Origin: Colletotrichum lupini
Lineage: Eukaryota; Ascomycota; Sordariomycetes; Glomerellales; Glomerellaceae
DNA: 64,000 nucleotides
Assembly: GCF_023278565.1 (NCBI RefSeq)
Contig: NC_064677.1
Location: 2,046,001 to 2,110,000, forward strand
Direction of reading: 5' to 3'
Each line of letters begins with the position of its first letter. Positions within the stretch are counted from its first letter, which is position 1. Position numbers and translations under genes: made by a program. The notes under the pieces are model-generated. The model did no database searches and was not told the origin of the DNA. It saw nothing but the letters and a program-made list of their open reading frames with translations. Shown here in pieces: positions 11,500 to 22,632 of this stretch.

Positions 11500-11870
11500 T
11501 CAAAGACCGTCTCGTCGGATACAGTCACCTCGGCAGGCTGCGTCTCGACGAACCACTGAGAATGATTTGGCTGTTTGCATACCGCGCGGTGTCGTCTGCT
11601 CGTCGACCTGCGAGATCCGTCTCGGCCATCCTGCAATTGAGGGGATGGCGTTGATGTGTCGTCTGCTCGTTGAACTGCTCGGTTTCTACCCCGGCCGTCC
11701 TCGAACAATTAGGGAGTCAGCGTGGGTGATGCCGTCTCCGTAGACTTGCTACCATCCAGGTCTTAAGCCCAAGGTCTCTTTGGATTGCTGAGAAGTCGAC
11801 GTTGCCGTAGTATCTGCGTCAGTCATCTTAACCTCCTCAAAGGACTGGAGAGTCAGCACTGGCGATGTTA
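11500..11870 (-). pseudogene. Decayed duplicate of the SQ/TQ segment of the POT1/Cdc13-type gene
   Basis: Read on the minus strand, this stretch encodes broken pieces that match the protein of the gene at 25955-31625. KSTETASPTLTP followed by a stop matches KSTQMASPTPTP. FVETQPAEVTVSDE matches FVETQTTEVTVPDD. TSPVLTLQSFEEVKM matches ASPTPTPQSFEEKM. The DNA also aligns directly (CAGTCACCTCGG.. GCTGCGTCTCGACGAAC in both). The ASPTxTPQSFEE unit appears two to three times here but once in the intact gene, so the relic carries its own internal duplication. Stops and frameshifts rule out function. Confidence 0.75.
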
Positions 11871-12117
11871 CGGAAAGGTTCCAGATGGCTGGCACAAACT
11901 CCCCCTTGAGACCACTGTGGCCATGGAGAGTATCATACCCGGGATTATGACTGGATGCCTTGACGCTCGCAACCTGACTCCTAGCCGCGATAGTAGCTCT
12001 GATGCTAACCTGCCATGATAACAGCGAATCGTAACCTCTCATCCTGAATGGTGATCCCAACCGCCAATCCTGACCTCTGATCATGTTTACTGAACCTTTC
12101 CGCTGGTCGTTGCGTCC

Positions 12118-12210
12118 GAACCTAACCTCCGAACCCGACCTCTGAGCCTAACCTCTGATCCTAACCAATTCCGCATACCATACATCTAATCCTATCACTA
12201 ACCCTAACCA
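12118..12210. repeat. Degenerate telomere-like CCTAACC repeats
   Basis: CCTAACC-type units recur at irregular spacing: ACCTAACCTCC, GCCTAACCTCT, TCCTAACCAA, then CTAACCCTAACC. They resemble the fungal telomere unit (CCCTAA)n but are interspersed with ACCTCTGATC. Weaker copies (TAACCTCTCATC, TGACCTCTGATC) extend back to about 12030. This is not a canonical array. Confidence 0.5.
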
Positions 12211-12337
12211 GCATCATATGCCTCCATCTTCGTCTCAATCCATCTCAGCACATCTACCACGTAGCACTAGCCGTAGACCTTGTGCCGTGGGTGCTCAAAC
12301 TCGCCAAACTCTGTGAATGAGCGCCAAAGTCATGCCC

Positions 12338-13858
12338 CTACGACAAGGAAAGCTTCCATCCAAACCTGTCAATAATCTCCTGCCAGTCTTGATCCGTGGA
12401 CGTCGCACCGCCACCGTCAAAGTCCCTTGTCTGCCAGATTGTCCAGACAACCCTCTTCACCGTCGAGATATTGCCGATAGGCCACTTGCTGTCCAGGAGG
12501 TTGAATAGATCAAGAACAGCCTTGCGGTGTGCGTCACTGGAACTGACACACCCCGCGATGAACAGCGGCCACATTGGAAACGATCGCCTCGGCTGGTCCT
12601 CGACAATCACCTCGCCAAGACGACCCAACAGCGTCTGCAACAAGTGCGGAATCGCCCGAGTCCGTACGGTAGCGCCGTACACAATCAGCTGGAGGTAAAT
12701 CAGAGCAGCGAACCGAAAGCACTCGGCGCTTTTGACGAGGTAGTCGTCGTGCATGCTCTCGGCGGAACAGTCCAACTCTCGAATGCGTCTCTCGAGGCGT
12801 GATCCCTCTTCCGTGTACCCGCCGTCCTTTTGAGCCCCTGCCGAGATCATGCTAATCAACTGAACTAGCTCCATCGAACAGCCGATTTGGGGGTCAATGG
12901 TCTGGAACGTCCCTTGGCCTGGCAAGAGCCGTTCGAGGCGTTGGATGGCTTCATCACAGTCGTCGGTCTGTCCATCATGATGCGGCGCTTTACATCCGGT
13001 CGTCTTCATCAAGACGTATCGAAATCGAAAATACTGGAGCGCGAGAGCGGCGCACTCAGGCGTGATCCAGTCGCCGTGGTTATCCATGATGGCCAGAGCG
13101 CCCCGCAGATGCCTCAACCACGACGGGCGAGACCCCTCGGCTATCTCCAAGGAGGCCTGGAGCACACACGTCAGGAGGTTCTCCTCCGCCTCGAGGGCGG
13201 TGTTGAGCTTCGACTGCAGCTGCGTCAAGGCGTTGATTTTGTATCGGATGGCCGCCCCGGCATGGTCTACCCCGTCTTGCGGGGTCCTCCGAACCATTTC
13301 CGCCGCGCTCAGTGCTAGGACGGTAGAAAAGAGAGGGCCGCTGCTGCTCAGGAGTACGGGCATGACGCACGTCCGGAAGAGGTTCCTCTCGCTGGGGACA
13401 TACACCCGGCTGTTGCTGATGACCTCAAAGTCTGTCTTGTCAGAGCGGCTGTCTGGCGTAGACCTCGACTACTTACAGTACTGAACCATCATGCTTTCTC
13501 GTCCGCCGGGGAGCGTGCTTGACTTTGGCAGCCAGCTCAGAGCCGGCATGAGCTGCTCTTGAGACGACGGCAACACCCCTCCGGGGCCGTCTGCGTACTG
13601 CTGACAGACGAGAGCCAGCTCGTCGCTTCGAAGGTTCACAAAGGAATCGCTCGCCGGCGACTCCAACGGCGCGATGAAGTGGCCAGATGCCACGGAGAGG
13701 AGAAACTTGGACGGCGAAGACTGGCTCGACTTGACGTACACACACACGACGCCGTGCCTGCGACAGCTGGCGCACTTTGGCTTCCCTTCATCGCACCTCC
13801 GCTTTCGCCGCCGACAGTCCAGACATCCGGTTCGGCTCCGGGTCCCGTTGCCGGCCAT
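12338..13858 (-). CDS. Zn2Cys6 transcription factor with Fungal_trans_2-type domain
   Basis: Nuclear DNA-binding regulator. Two exons, 13858-13477 and 13431-12338, are split by a 45-nt GTAAGT...ACAG intron in phase 1, giving 491 residues. Residues 11-39 form the binuclear zinc cluster CLDCRRRKRRCDEGKPKC-ASC-RRHGVVC (C-x2-C-x6-C-x6-C-x2-C-x6-C). The long second half has the helical pattern of the Fungal_trans_2 family: LFSTVLALSAAEM, LQASLEIAEGSRPSWLRHL, and a C-terminal WPIGNISTVKRVVWTIWQ. The start is the ATG at 13858, directly before the basic arm and cluster. It faces the methyltransferase gene head to head across 515 bp, which suggests it may regulate that neighbour. Target genes cannot be read from sequence. 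Confidence 0.9.
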
Positions 13859-14373
13859 GTTTCTTGATTGGTGGGTCTACGACGTGGTCATGGCCCGGTG
13901 GGAGAGCCATGAGATCATGCTCGGACGACTGATTTGATGAAAGATGCAGGTTCCAACAAAGGTGTCCTCCGACTTGACGCCGAAGACCCCGGTCCGCATT
14001 ATCGGGGTAGATAAGGGGGGCTCCGTGTTGAGATGCGGGGATGGTCACCCGGGATTAGGTAAGCAGACCGACGATGGTACAGGGATGTGAGCCCGACTTC
14101 CCGAGGCCTTTGACTCTCGACGACAACGGCAGACGTCCAGGTCTGTGGGTCAAGAGAGAGTCTGGGGAACACATCAAAGAAACTGCCATCCCAACCGTCT
14201 TGCGGCGAGTTTAGGACTCCGGGCCCGCTCGGCTGGGGTGCCTTGACTCGCTGGGTCGTATCCGTCGTATCTTCCAACTAACATGCTTTCCGAATCCGAG
14301 GCGACGGACTATCGGATGAGGGGCTGGAGTCTCTGAGAGGGCAACACCATGCCTTTACATCTCACGAGAAAAC
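13859..14373. promoter_or_regulatory. Shared divergent promoter region of Zn2Cys6 factor and methyltransferase
   Basis: 515 bp between two divergent start codons, with no coding sequence. It contains several CGG and CCG triplets that could serve a Zn2Cys6 factor, but no clear inverted CGG pair stands out by eye. Confidence 0.5.
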
Positions 14374-15727
14374 ATGTCCCTAGAGAATTCCGAAGATGAC
14401 CTCGCCCCTGAGCCTGACGTGCCGGTGCGTGCTCTGAGGCGATGCCGGAAATCACATCTGAGACTGCAGAATATGACTGACACCCGTGCAGGGCGACACG
14501 GATTCAACCATCGGGAGTGTACGCAAGTTTCCATGCCTGGTGAGCCCTCTACTCACGGGATAACAGGACGATTTCTCTGCTACGACAAGCCTCCGAAGCT
14601 CTATCATAGACTACCGCGTCGAAAACGGCAGAACATATCATCGTTACAAAGAAGGCAGTTAGTCGCATATCCACGGCCTCCGACTCCCATACTAAATAAA
14701 AGCTTTCCAGAATACTTTGGACCAAATGACGAGCTGGAAACCGATCGGCTAGACCTGCAACACCACCTGTTCCTCCTCACATTCGACAACAGGCTGGGAT
14801 TCGCGCCTCCGAATGATCCCGAGTGGAAGGGCGGCCGCGTGCTCGACGTCGGGACGGGCACCGGCATCTGGTGCATCGACTTTGGCGACGAGCACCCCAA
14901 CGCGGACGTCCTCGGCTTCGACCTGTCGGCCACGCAGCCAGAGTTGTGCGTTGGCGAAGTCCGTTCTGGCGACATAGCTAACAGCGGCTCTCAGCGTCCC
15001 GCCCAACGTTCAGTTCGAAGTAGACGACCTCGACAACGAGTGGATCTACTCGAGGCACTTTGACTACGTCCACATACGCGGCATGTCAGGAAGCGTGTGC
15101 AACTGGCCCGAACTCCTCAAAAAGTGCTACGAGTATGCCTAATCTCGTCAACCCGCCAGCTTAACGCATCGATGCTGTGCTAACATCAGCGCAGCAACCT
15201 CAACCCCGGCGGCTACATCGAGCTCCAAGAAGTAGAAGAGACAATAACCCGCGCAGATAGCTCGACATCCACGAGCGATGCCTTTTCTCGATCACTCGCC
15301 TACGTCTCCTCGGCCCTGAAAGTCTTTGGGTGCCCCTTTATCCCTCTCGACGACCTCGCGACGCTCATGACGGAGACGGGCTTCAGCGACGTCCAAGACT
15401 GCCGCTTCATCTGGCCCCTCAACAGCTGGCCGCGCAATCCGCACCTCAAGGAGCTCGGGTCGTGGACGCGCGAGAACCTCGCCTCCAACACGGCTGGCAT
15501 GATCATGGCGCCCATGACGCGGGTGCACGGGTGGAGGGAGGAGGAGGTGCACGTCTTTGCCGCCGAGGTGCGGAGGGATCTCGCTGATCGTGGGAATCAC
15601 GCGTACTGGCCACTGTGAGTTGACTGACTGCCGGTGATGATCACCTGTGAAGTTGAAGATGGTGGCAGCAAGACTGACATGCTATAGCCGCGCTATATGG
15701 GCCCGAAAGCCTGAGACGTCCGAGTGA
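14374..15727 (+). CDS. LaeA/TAM-like SAM-dependent methyltransferase, seven exons
   Basis: Class I methyltransferase of the family often found near secondary-metabolite genes and related to the regulator LaeA. Exons: 14374-14424, 14492-14518, 14567-14657, 14711-14945, 14995-15132, 15195-15614, 15688-15727. All introns are GT-AG (48-73 nt), and the joined frame is 333 residues, ending SE and TGA at 15725-15727. Motifs in order: DYRVENGRTYHRYKEG, then DRLDLQHHLFLLTFDNRLG, then SAM motif I VLDVGTGTGIWCIDFGDEHP, then VPPNVQFEVDD, FDYVHIRGM, LNPGGYIELQEVE, and a C-terminal RVHGWREEEVHVF and HAYWPL. Exon 2 is only 27 nt. Substrate unknown. The divergent regulator next to it is the obvious candidate controller. 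Confidence 0.92.
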
Positions 15728-16140
15728 CCCCCGCGAGCCGGTGCATCCGTTGCTTCGGACGTTGTCACACCGAGTCAACCCCTACGAACACCGCAGTCAC
15801 ATGCAAACACCACTTCTTTCAACTCGTGTTCTCATTCAAGCCATCATTACACGACTACATAGTTGAACAAATACCAGGCGCCGCATGAGGGTATCCAATC
15901 AAACCCCCCTACTCCAATGAGCCCCTCCGAAGCCTGAAAAAACCCATCCGGCCGAAAACGCCGTTTCATTAACACACACGAAATCCTGAGCCTCCCTTTT
16001 TGTTTTGCTCTATCCCGACTCCATGTAGTGCAAAGTATGCTTCCAACCAGAAAATCCCATCGTGAATTTGTAAAGATGCTCCCAAAGGAGTCTATATGCG
16101 AATGTAAAATGCAAGAGCGCAAAACGTGAGATCATGCGCG
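15728..16140. other. Intergenic between convergent gene ends
   Basis: 3' flanks of the methyltransferase and of the CTF1/FarA-type gene, which converge here. AT-rich from about 15.9 kb; nothing else seen. Confidence 0.5.
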
Positions 16141-19100
16141 TTAGGCGAGGGTGGCAATTTCAGCTGCACCGTCGCCATCCTTCGTAGTCGTGTCCACACC
16201 GGCCGCCGCCCAGTTCATGGCGTCGTTCATGCCATCTTCCCCAAAAACGTTGGCCATGAACCCGTCGTCTGTGTTGTTGACGCCCTCTGGCGGGAACTGG
16301 AGCCACTGATCAACATCAAACTCTGTGCCCGTCATGGCGTTCCAGTCAATCTCCTCTTGGGTCTGCAGGAACTCGAGGTCGAGTGGGCCGGGCTCCTCGG
16401 TGCTGCCGAAGCTGCCGTTGGCGCTGGGTGTCATAGCCTCAAGCGAAGACTCGTGGTCCTTCTCGGTCGGCGGCGGGCTCTGCGCAGACAAGTCGAGCGC
16501 TGCGGCGTTGATGGTCTGCGGCAGGAACTCGCGCTGGGGGTTCGGCTTGTTGGCGAAGAGGGCCTCGCCGGTCGTCATGTAAGGGATGTTATCGGGCGGG
16601 GGCGTCTGCGCGCCAAATGTCGGCTCGGCAAGCTTGAGGTTCTGCTGCGTCATGGGCGCGGTGGTCTGCTGAAGGTTAATGTCAATGGCGGCCTTGCGGA
16701 GGGCCGCATCGAGGAACCCGGTGGCGTAGTCGGCGGCGGCGTAGATCTCGCGCAGCTTCTCCATGACACGCATGCACTGGCGGAAGCCACGAGTGGCGCG
16801 GTCTCTGGACTGCGAGACGGGGTTCTTCATTTCCAGAAGATGAATGATCATGGCCGGCAGGATGACGGTCACGCCGGTGGTGGGGAGACACCTCTCGAGG
16901 CGAAGCTGGTGGAGCTCGGCCGCCATCCGGGTGACGTGCATCGCGGCGTCGCGGACCCGGAGCCGGGACATCTCCTGCACCTGCCGGGAGGTTGTCGGTG
17001 CGTGAACTGGAGACGACGGCAGGAACTGCGGGCGATGCAGGGCCGAGATGGTGGTGTAGTAGACCATGTGCAGCAGGGTGCGCTGGACGGCAACAGTCGA
17101 CCGCCCGTTCTTGACATCGAGGGGCGTCAGGGGCCTGTACTGGCAGATGGCGGGCAAGGTGTCGGCCCAGGCCATAAGCTCCAGGTCTACCGAAGTAACA
17201 CACTCGACGTTGTCGAGCTTCTTATTCGGGAACAGCATCATGGTGCTGTTGACGGTGTTCTCCGGGCGCATCTTGTCGCGGATAAGGACGGAGTACTGGG
17301 CCTTGAGCATGTGGCTGATGCAGATACACAGCTGCGCCTTGGAGATGCACAGGGCGGCCAACTCCCGCTGCATCGAGACGTCGCGGAGCAGCATGCACTC
17401 GGCGGGAATGATCTTGTTCTCCTCGGGCAGAATCTCCAGCTCAAAGTCGTTCTCCTGCAGCATCGGCACGTCAAAGTCCTCATCCTTGATGCGGGTGGGC
17501 CTGCGCATGCCCAGGGCGATGAGGCGGTCGCGCATGAAACAAGACCACCAGATGCGCTTCCACAGCTTCTGCTTACGAACCGGCATGCTCGTGGCGGCCG
17601 GGTCGCGGTGCAGGCCAATGGTGTGGGCCAGCGAAATGGCAACGCCCATCCAGTGCCATGTGTCCTTTTGGTCGTCGGGGGTCTCGTACCAGTACGTCAT
17701 CAGAAGAAGGGCCTGGACGAGGACGAGGCGATCCGACTCGTAGTCAAAGTCGTAGAGCAGCTGCAGACGAACGTTTAGCATGTGAAAGGGTTGAGCGTGG
17801 GGGTGACCCCTGTCGCTAGCGCGGCGTCAAAGAAAGTTCAGGGACGGGCCACTTACCCTCGTCTTCTGGAAGAAGGCCTTCCTGGCGGCTTTCCGCGTCG
17901 GGTATCCCGCCTCGCGAAGGACCTTCATGTCGACAAAGGCGGTGGCGGAAAACATGACGGCCTGATACAAGAACAGGCTGATCTGACCGCACAGCCCATC
18001 CTGGGCGTTGATGATGGCCAGAAAGTCGTACAGCTCGAGCAGCGGCATGTACGGATGAACGTATTCGACGTAGGACTGGAGCAGAGCATTCTGCAACGGT
18101 AGCGCAGGCAGAGTCAGGGCACCCTTTGCGTGCAGGTAGGTAACATCCTCCTGGGCGATCTTGGCGGGTAGCGGTTTCACAAAGGCCGGGAGCTGGCCGT
18201 GGAGGTCGGGCTCTTCGAGGGAGGCGAGGAATTGACTCGTTCGCCCGTCGCCGGCGCCGCCTGCACCGCCCATGCCGCCAAAGAGAGAGGCCTGGGCGAG
18301 TAGGTTGGATAGCAAACGACGAGAGTTGCCATCTGCTGACGCTGCGGCCGCAGCAGACTGCAGCTTGGTGAGCAGCGCTGCGCTGTCATGACGGTAACCC
18401 GATCGTTGATCTAAGATTCACAAGGTCCCGTGGTCAGCGAGTCGTCCCAAAAACATTGACCGCTTTGGTCTGGGGTGGGTTGGACGATGATAATGACTGC
18501 AGACCAAGGCTGGCATGTGAATGTGGATTACGTGTGAGAGGCTAAGGGACGTGGGAGGGACGGAGCTGGGGCCGCGGACGGAGTGCGGAACAGAGGGGGG
18601 GTACGCTGAAGAATCAGGAGAGACTTGACTGGACGAGGAAAGGCGGAGAAAGGCCCCAGGTCACGGGGTAGGAAAAGTCCAAGACGCCCCTCCACACTTT
18701 ACCCCGTTCCGTCCCCTCCCCCAGTCTGAGCACCCCAGACAGGGCAGCGATGGGCAAAACCAGGAACAAAAAAGAAGACACAACAAACAGGGGGCGCAAT
18801 TTGGATGTGCGGTGCGGAATTGAAAGATCCCACGCTAGAAAACTGATTCCCAAAAAAAAAAAAAAAAGTGTTGCAGGGCCAAAAAAAGAACTGTGCGACA
18901 GAGACGAAGGCAAACTTACAGATCATGTGCGGAACGTGACCCTCGATTCCGTCTGAAGAGCCGCCGGGTACCGACAGGCCCCCGAGAACACCAGGGCCAA
19001 TTCCAACGCCGATTCCGTTTCCTCCTGCAGATCCTGAACCAGCAGCAGGAGCAACGCCGGCACCAATGCCAGACGTCGCATTCAGGGGCACGCCGGAGGA

Positions 19101-19813
19101 TGCGGGAACGGGGTTCGCGGCGATGGAGCCGTTGACCGAGACCACCGAGGCATTGCTAGGTCGGCGCAGTTCCGCGCTGCTGTGAATGTTGATTGGGTTT
19201 GCACCCTTGGAGCGCAACTGTGCCTCGGCTCCCACACCATGGTGCCCCGCCGTGCTGGCAGTCAACAAGTTCTTCCTACAAACGCGCCAAGAAGTCAGCG
19301 GGGGTCAACTTTGCGGGATTGGGGGTTTCCCCATGGGCGTCATGTCGGCATCCCCAATCGTCCGCCTGCATCGTGCCGAGGCACCGGCGAGTTGCAAGAT
19401 ACCGGACTTCGGTCGCGGACGAAGATACGGAGACGTCAAACTCACTTTCGTCGGCGGCTCTCCTGGACAACGCACTCGACATTGTCCCATCTGCAGTTGC
19501 CGCAGGGCGCGCCTTCAACCACGTCGCAGCGGACCTTGCGCGCGCGACAGCTCACGCAGGCGCGGGCGGCTCTGCGCTTCGTAATCTTGGTCGGGGGCGC
19601 TCCATCCTTCAGGTCCGCGTCCGATGATGAGCGCTTCTTGCTCTGCTCCTGGTCCGAGGAGGTGTCGTTGGCGTCGTCGTTTTTCGGGTCCTCGGCAGCC
19701 TCGGCGGGCTCTTCCGTGGTCGCCATCGTCAGCGCCGATAGATCGGTGGCCGGCTCGGGAGCAGGCGTTGCCTCGGGGGCGGTGGTAGTAGTGGTGGTGG
19801 TTTCGGTCGCCAT
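16141..19813 (-). CDS. CTF1/FarA-type Zn2Cys6 transcriptional activator, four exons
   Basis: Nuclear activator of the family that controls fatty-acid use and cutinase genes in filamentous fungi (FarA/FarB, CTF1). Exons: 19813-19446, 19275-18920, 18410-17857, 17760-16141, giving 965 residues. Introns are 170, 509 and 96 nt, the first two with CTGAC branch sites. After a Thr-rich acidic N-terminus comes the zinc cluster RACVSCRARKVRC-DVVEGAPC-GNC-RWDNVEC with the QESRRRKKN tail typical of this subfamily. Fungal_trans regions follow: YVEYVHPYMPLLELYDF, LLLMTYWYETPDDQ, WHWMGVAISLAHTIGLHRDP and WKRIWWSCFMRDRLIALGMRRP. The C-terminus is acidic and could activate transcription. The ATG at 19813 is the first in frame. 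Whether it is the FarA or FarB orthologue cannot be settled here. Confidence 0.92.
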
Positions 19814-21491
19814 TGTCGCGGCACTCAAGCAGTCTCCCCTATTTAGAGACTGCTCGTTGAAGAGGCCGTTTGCTTACAAGTAAAGTAGAAAGGTGTCGTC
19901 AGTCTCGGGTGATGGCCGAGAGTATAGATCAAGAATCGTCTGTGATGTCCGGAGACTCAATACGTATGGAAGCGGCTTGCAGATGTAAGGGGCTCGCATA
20001 TACGGGCGGCGGATGAGCTTTGCGTACACGTCGTCAAAGCTGGGGCGGTAGATCCTCGTCTTGAGGCAGGACACAAACGTAAACAACAGAACAAGGCGGA
20101 ACGAGGTTGCGTTGAGATGAGCATTGAATGTTTCCAAGCCTGATACTAAATGTTGCTGCTGCTGTGGGTGCGGACGACCCTTGGGTTAGAGACCTTGTGT
20201 GTGGTGTGTCTGGGGCGTGTGTCTCGTGATTTGGTGGTCGATGCTGTGTTGGGCAAGGTCTGGAATTGGAGATGCAAAGGACGAGGCAACATCGAGCTCG
20301 AATTGTTTAGAAAAGCCGGAGCTACGGGCAAATGCTCGAGGTGGGAAAAGGGCAGCAAAGGGGAAGCGGGAATGTGGGGTCCAAGGGTGCGAAGGGGATG
20401 GGCGGAGGTATTATATTATTCCAATGGGATCAATCTTTCTGCAACAGACAGCCTGCCTGGAAAGAGAGAAACTGGGAACGGACTCTCTTTCTTTCGTCTG
20501 GAATTCCCACGAGGTATCCTTTGCTGTGTGTACCCCCCCCGGGCCTATGGAGTCAAGGACTGAAGGTGCACCCCCTGGCGGCCCCCTCCTCTTTCTGGCT
20601 CCTTTCACTCTCCGATCCATTGACGAGACTAGGCCGGGCGAAGAAACGAGGGAGGCGGAACACCCCTGCTCCTCCCCAGCTGCCCAGCTGCACCATTCTA
20701 CACCTGGCAAGGTCAGGAAAAAGGCAGAGGGTAATAATTAAAGCAGGACCACTTCGACCACAGCACGACGTGGATCTCTGCGTACCCCGAATTATGGGGA
20801 AACGAAGCTAGCATTAGCAAGAACAAGTGCAAAGCAGCAAAATATGGAGAAGTGGACAAGAGTTAGTCAGGCTTGAGACAAGGATGCTGGATGAGACGGA
20901 GCGCCAGACTTTGAAGTTCCCTGCGGTGCTGCGGTACCTTCCTTACAACCTACAGTACATACCTATGTACCACAGTAGAGAGAGTACGTATCGGGGAGAT
21001 TGTACGTACTCCACACGAAATACCTCACCTTCCCTCACCTCGAGGTCTCCCGTCCTCACGTCTTCACGATGCCACGCCACGATGCACTTTCCCACCGAGA
21101 TTGTCTGCTTGCATTCCCTCCCATTCCACGCCATGACCTCGACGCCCTCGAGCTGTCAAATCTGTCTTGTCCGATGACCCGTGACCTGCATCGAGCGCAG
21201 TGACACAGAGACCACGGGACGTTGTTGCGTTTTCCAGGCCTGCCGTTGGACCTTGACCGGGATTGGCCAAGAGAGGGAAGCGTGGAACCAAGCCGCACTG
21301 CGCAATCGCTGCGCAATGTCAGGGCGCTCTTACATCGTTCTGCATCGATGTGTTCCATTGGTGACGGCTACTGACTGCTTACCTCACGGTGCCACGGCCT
21401 GCAGAGTCGAGACTACAGACTGACAGACGCCATGGGATTCTTCATCCAGCGCCTCCCCGTCCGCCACGGCGAAGCTCGCGTGTGCTTCTCC

Positions 21492-21511
21492 TGGTGGTGG
21501 TGGTGGTGGTG
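21492..21511. repeat. (TGG)n microsatellite
   Basis: About 6.7 perfect TGG units in non-coding sequence. Confidence 0.8.
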
Positions 21512-22596
21512 TTCCATCCCATATATCCTTTGTGCCACCTTCCATCCATCCGCTCGAGCCAACCACTGCGCCGAACATGGCAAACGAAATCTCACAACCT
21601 CCAACTCTATCACTTCCTGACCTCATCTTTGACACCTTCCAGCGCATCAGCAGACAACCTACAACCAAACAGCCGCCGCGCCCGCTGGCTTGCTTCGGCA
21701 TCATCGCATGTGAAGCCAACTGCAGATGTCGTAATCGCAACTCCCACCATCACTGCCTCCTTCTAGCCAAGCTTGCATCTTTGGCCGTTTGGGACGCAGT
21801 ACGGAGCAGCTGCGAATCTCTGGGGGCTCGGGAGGGGGTTGAACATGAGGGGCGCCGCGGCTTCCATAGTGGGGTGCCTGCCTCTCTCACCGGGCAGGTT
21901 ATCACAGATCGTCGAGGCAAGTCATCTCGAGCACAGAGTCCATACAACCAAGGGCCCAAACTCTGCTGCGCCCGTCAACTATCAAATCGTGACAACACCC
22001 GCCGGCCTGCATTCGAGATTGCTGTCGACTTGCAGTTTGCGGCCTCGTACATGAGGCAATACCTGATTTTCCCGCCCGTAGGCAACTGGCGCACCCCGGC
22101 CGATCCTGCCCCGATCCCCTCTGCCCTAGGTAAGGTAAGCTACGTACTTTGTAGGAAACCCTCTCTTTCCCGTGAATCCACCCGCACTTGCTCTAAACAA
22201 ATGACTGCTGTTGCTTCCTTCCTTCCTGGGCCCAGACACGATGGGCAGGCACTATGGGAAGGCGGCCTCTTTGTTCGTTACCACTTTCCTCCAGAGTCCA
22301 GCGTCTCCAGTGCTCCTACCATTTCGTGTTATCAACAATGGACCCATGCCTGCCATATCTGCTGCGTAGTGTGATGTGTCTCAGCAGCTGCAACACGTCC
22401 ACCTTGCCGCATCGACGCTAGCTCTTCCATGTCGCCATGCTACGTACCGCCACGCCACAGCCTAGAACTTGACCTTCTCCAGAAAGCTCACCCGGCCCCA
22501 AAAACAACAAACAGACCAGCAGGCCCATCTCCTTCACCGCAAAACACCTGTTGTCGCTAGAGACTCGCTAGCCTTCTATCCTCAGTACTAGGTAGG

Positions 22597-22632
22597 GAGT
22601 CCAGAGTCCAGAGTCCACAGTCCACAGTTCAC
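22597..22632. repeat. Short tandem repeat, GAGTCCA-like units
   Basis: Five 7-8 nt units (GAGTCCA, GAGTCCA, GAGTCCAC, AGTCCAC, AGTTCAC) drifting from left to right, consistent with slippage. Confidence 0.75.

Noticed and set aside
16126..17778. 550-codon + strand frame opposite the CTF1/FarA-type gene
   Set aside because: Antisense shadow: the minus-strand frame carries clear Fungal_trans motifs; the + product has none.
21532..22374. 280-codon + strand frame in the gene-poor region
   Set aside because: No recognisable motif, Cys/Pro/His-rich irregular composition and no splice support; a chance open frame is more likely.
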